Below, in pieces: positions 63,493 through 64,000 of a stretch of DNA of 64,000 nucleotides. A program made the position numbers and the translations under genes. The stretch covers positions 806,001 to 870,000 of the forward strand of contig NZ_JAXQNN010000001.1 in assembly GCF_034427455.1 (NCBI RefSeq), in the 5' to 3' direction. The notes under the pieces are model-generated. The model made no database searches and was not told where the DNA came from. It was given only the letters and a program-made list of their open reading frames with translations. Each line of letters starts with the position of its first letter. The first letter of the stretch is position 1. Source of the stretch: Jeotgalibacillus haloalkalitolerans (lineage in GTDB: Bacteria > Bacillota > Bacilli > Bacillales > Jeotgalibacillaceae).

Positions 63493-64000
63493 ATGAAGAT
63501 TATTGAAGCGAACATATGGGGGATCCATCTTCCTCTTAGTGAACCATTTGTCATATCCTATGCGACATTTCCGCACATGCCTTCTATTATTCTGGAACTA
63601 AAAACAGATAATGGACTTAGCGGATTTGGTGAGGCTGTACCTGATGAGCATGTAACAGGGGAGTCTTTTGAAGGAGCATACGCGCTTTTAAAGCATATGC
63701 TGATCCCTGAAGTGATGGGCGAATCACCTTTTAACATTGAGCGGATCCATCAGAAAATGAATGACAGACTGATACATAACCCTTCAATTAAAGCAGCGGT
63801 TGATATCGCCTGCTATGACTTAATGGGAAAAGCAGCAGGTTTGCCGGTATATGATCTGATCGGCGGGAGAGCGCACGACAGGCTCACCTATCCAAAGGTT
63901 ATTTCAATCGGGACACCGGAAAAAATGGCAGCACAGTGTACAGAGGCACTGAATGCGGGGTATGAAGAATTGAAAATCAAATTGAGCGGAGATGTACAGG
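63493..64000 (+). CDS. Enolase-superfamily (MLE/MR subgroup) enzyme, truncated by window end
   Basis: The first 169 residues are present. The N-terminal capping domain is clear (LPLSEPFVISYATFPHMPS, GFGEAVPDEHVTGE, IHQKMNDRL) and the barrel begins (AAVDIACYDLMGKAAGLPVYDLIGG, TYPKVISIG, ending YEELKIKLSGDVQ, the first K-x-K pair). This fits the muconate-lactonizing/dipeptide-epimerase branch, where KxK lysines catalyse epimerisation or syn-elimination. The exact substrate depends on the missing part. GAGGGTG precedes the ATG. It follows the regulator gene in the same direction. Confidence 0.88.
   Translation, partial: MKIIEANIWGIHLPLSEPFVISYATFPHMPSIILELKTDNGLSGFGEAVPDEHVTGESFEGAYALLKHMLIPEVMGESPFNIERIHQKMNDRLIHNPSIKAAVDIACYDLMGKAAGLPVYDLIGGRAHDRLTYPKVISIGTPEKMAAQCTEALNAGYEELKIKLSGDVQ

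Overview
The window looks like a low-GC Gram-positive chromosome of the order Bacillales. Ribosome-binding sites are strong (AAGGAGG type), TTG and GTG starts are common, lipoproteins carry Gram-positive lipoboxes, and there are LPxTG surface proteins with class C sortases, a ComK homologue and a DUF2691 protein. The genus cannot be fixed from sequence alone; a Bacillaceae or Planococcaceae member such as Jeotgalibacillus would fit. No rRNA, tRNA, intact transposase or CRISPR array was seen.

Layout. 0-7.5 kb: small hypothetical genes and lipoproteins, a LytS-type sensor kinase beside a decayed receiver gene, a macro-domain protein and a thermonuclease-like lipoprotein. 7.68-14.52 kb: three overlapping genes that fit the predicted pPIWI_RE conflict module (PD-(D/E)XK nuclease, DinG-like helicase, PIWI/RNase H protein). 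14.5-21 kb: aquaporin, a (p)ppGpp synthetase-domain protein, two pseudogenes and large non-coding gaps. 21.9-35.3 kb: a sortase-assembled pilus locus with two very large paralogous adhesins, a shaft-type pilin and two class C sortases. 35.4-39.8 kb: a divergent pair of regulators (receiver-SARP activator and a 1007-residue hybrid kinase), possibly controlling the pilus. 39.9-43.5 kb: a winged-helix-like protein, ComK and lipoproteins. 44.0-51.0 kb: a three-gene McrBC-like defence candidate (DUF3800-TPR, McrB-like AAA, DUF2357/PD-(D/E)XK with zinc ribbon). 51.4-55.4 kb: a DUF697 protein, a membrane-anchored nuclease-like protein and a GTPase-DUF697 protein. 55.5-62.1 kb: small genes (VanZ-like, SUFU, NERD, DUF2691 and others) separated by REP-like palindromes. 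62.2-64 kb: a regulator followed by an enolase-superfamily enzyme cut by the window end.

Non-coding structure is the most unusual part. (1) Eleven loci between 3.9 and 19.3 kb share one plan: a TATAAT-like -10 box, a small hairpin starting just after it, 20-40 nt of linker, then an intrinsic terminator. They lie on both strands and look like a multicopy family of 80-110 nt small RNAs; five of them flank the pPIWI_RE operon. (2) About twenty palindromes with an ACAGA centre and covarying arms fill the gaps from 52.8 to 62.1 kb, including a seven-copy 46-bp tandem array. (3) A separate GATACAG...CTGTATC element sits just after the stop codons of at least four unrelated genes. (4) The two adhesin genes share a leader with a 12-13 bp inverted repeat.

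The two defence candidates, the alarmone-synthetase gene and the macro-domain gene suggest an accessory, conflict-rich chromosome segment. The small-RNA and REP families suggest repeat expansion in this genome.
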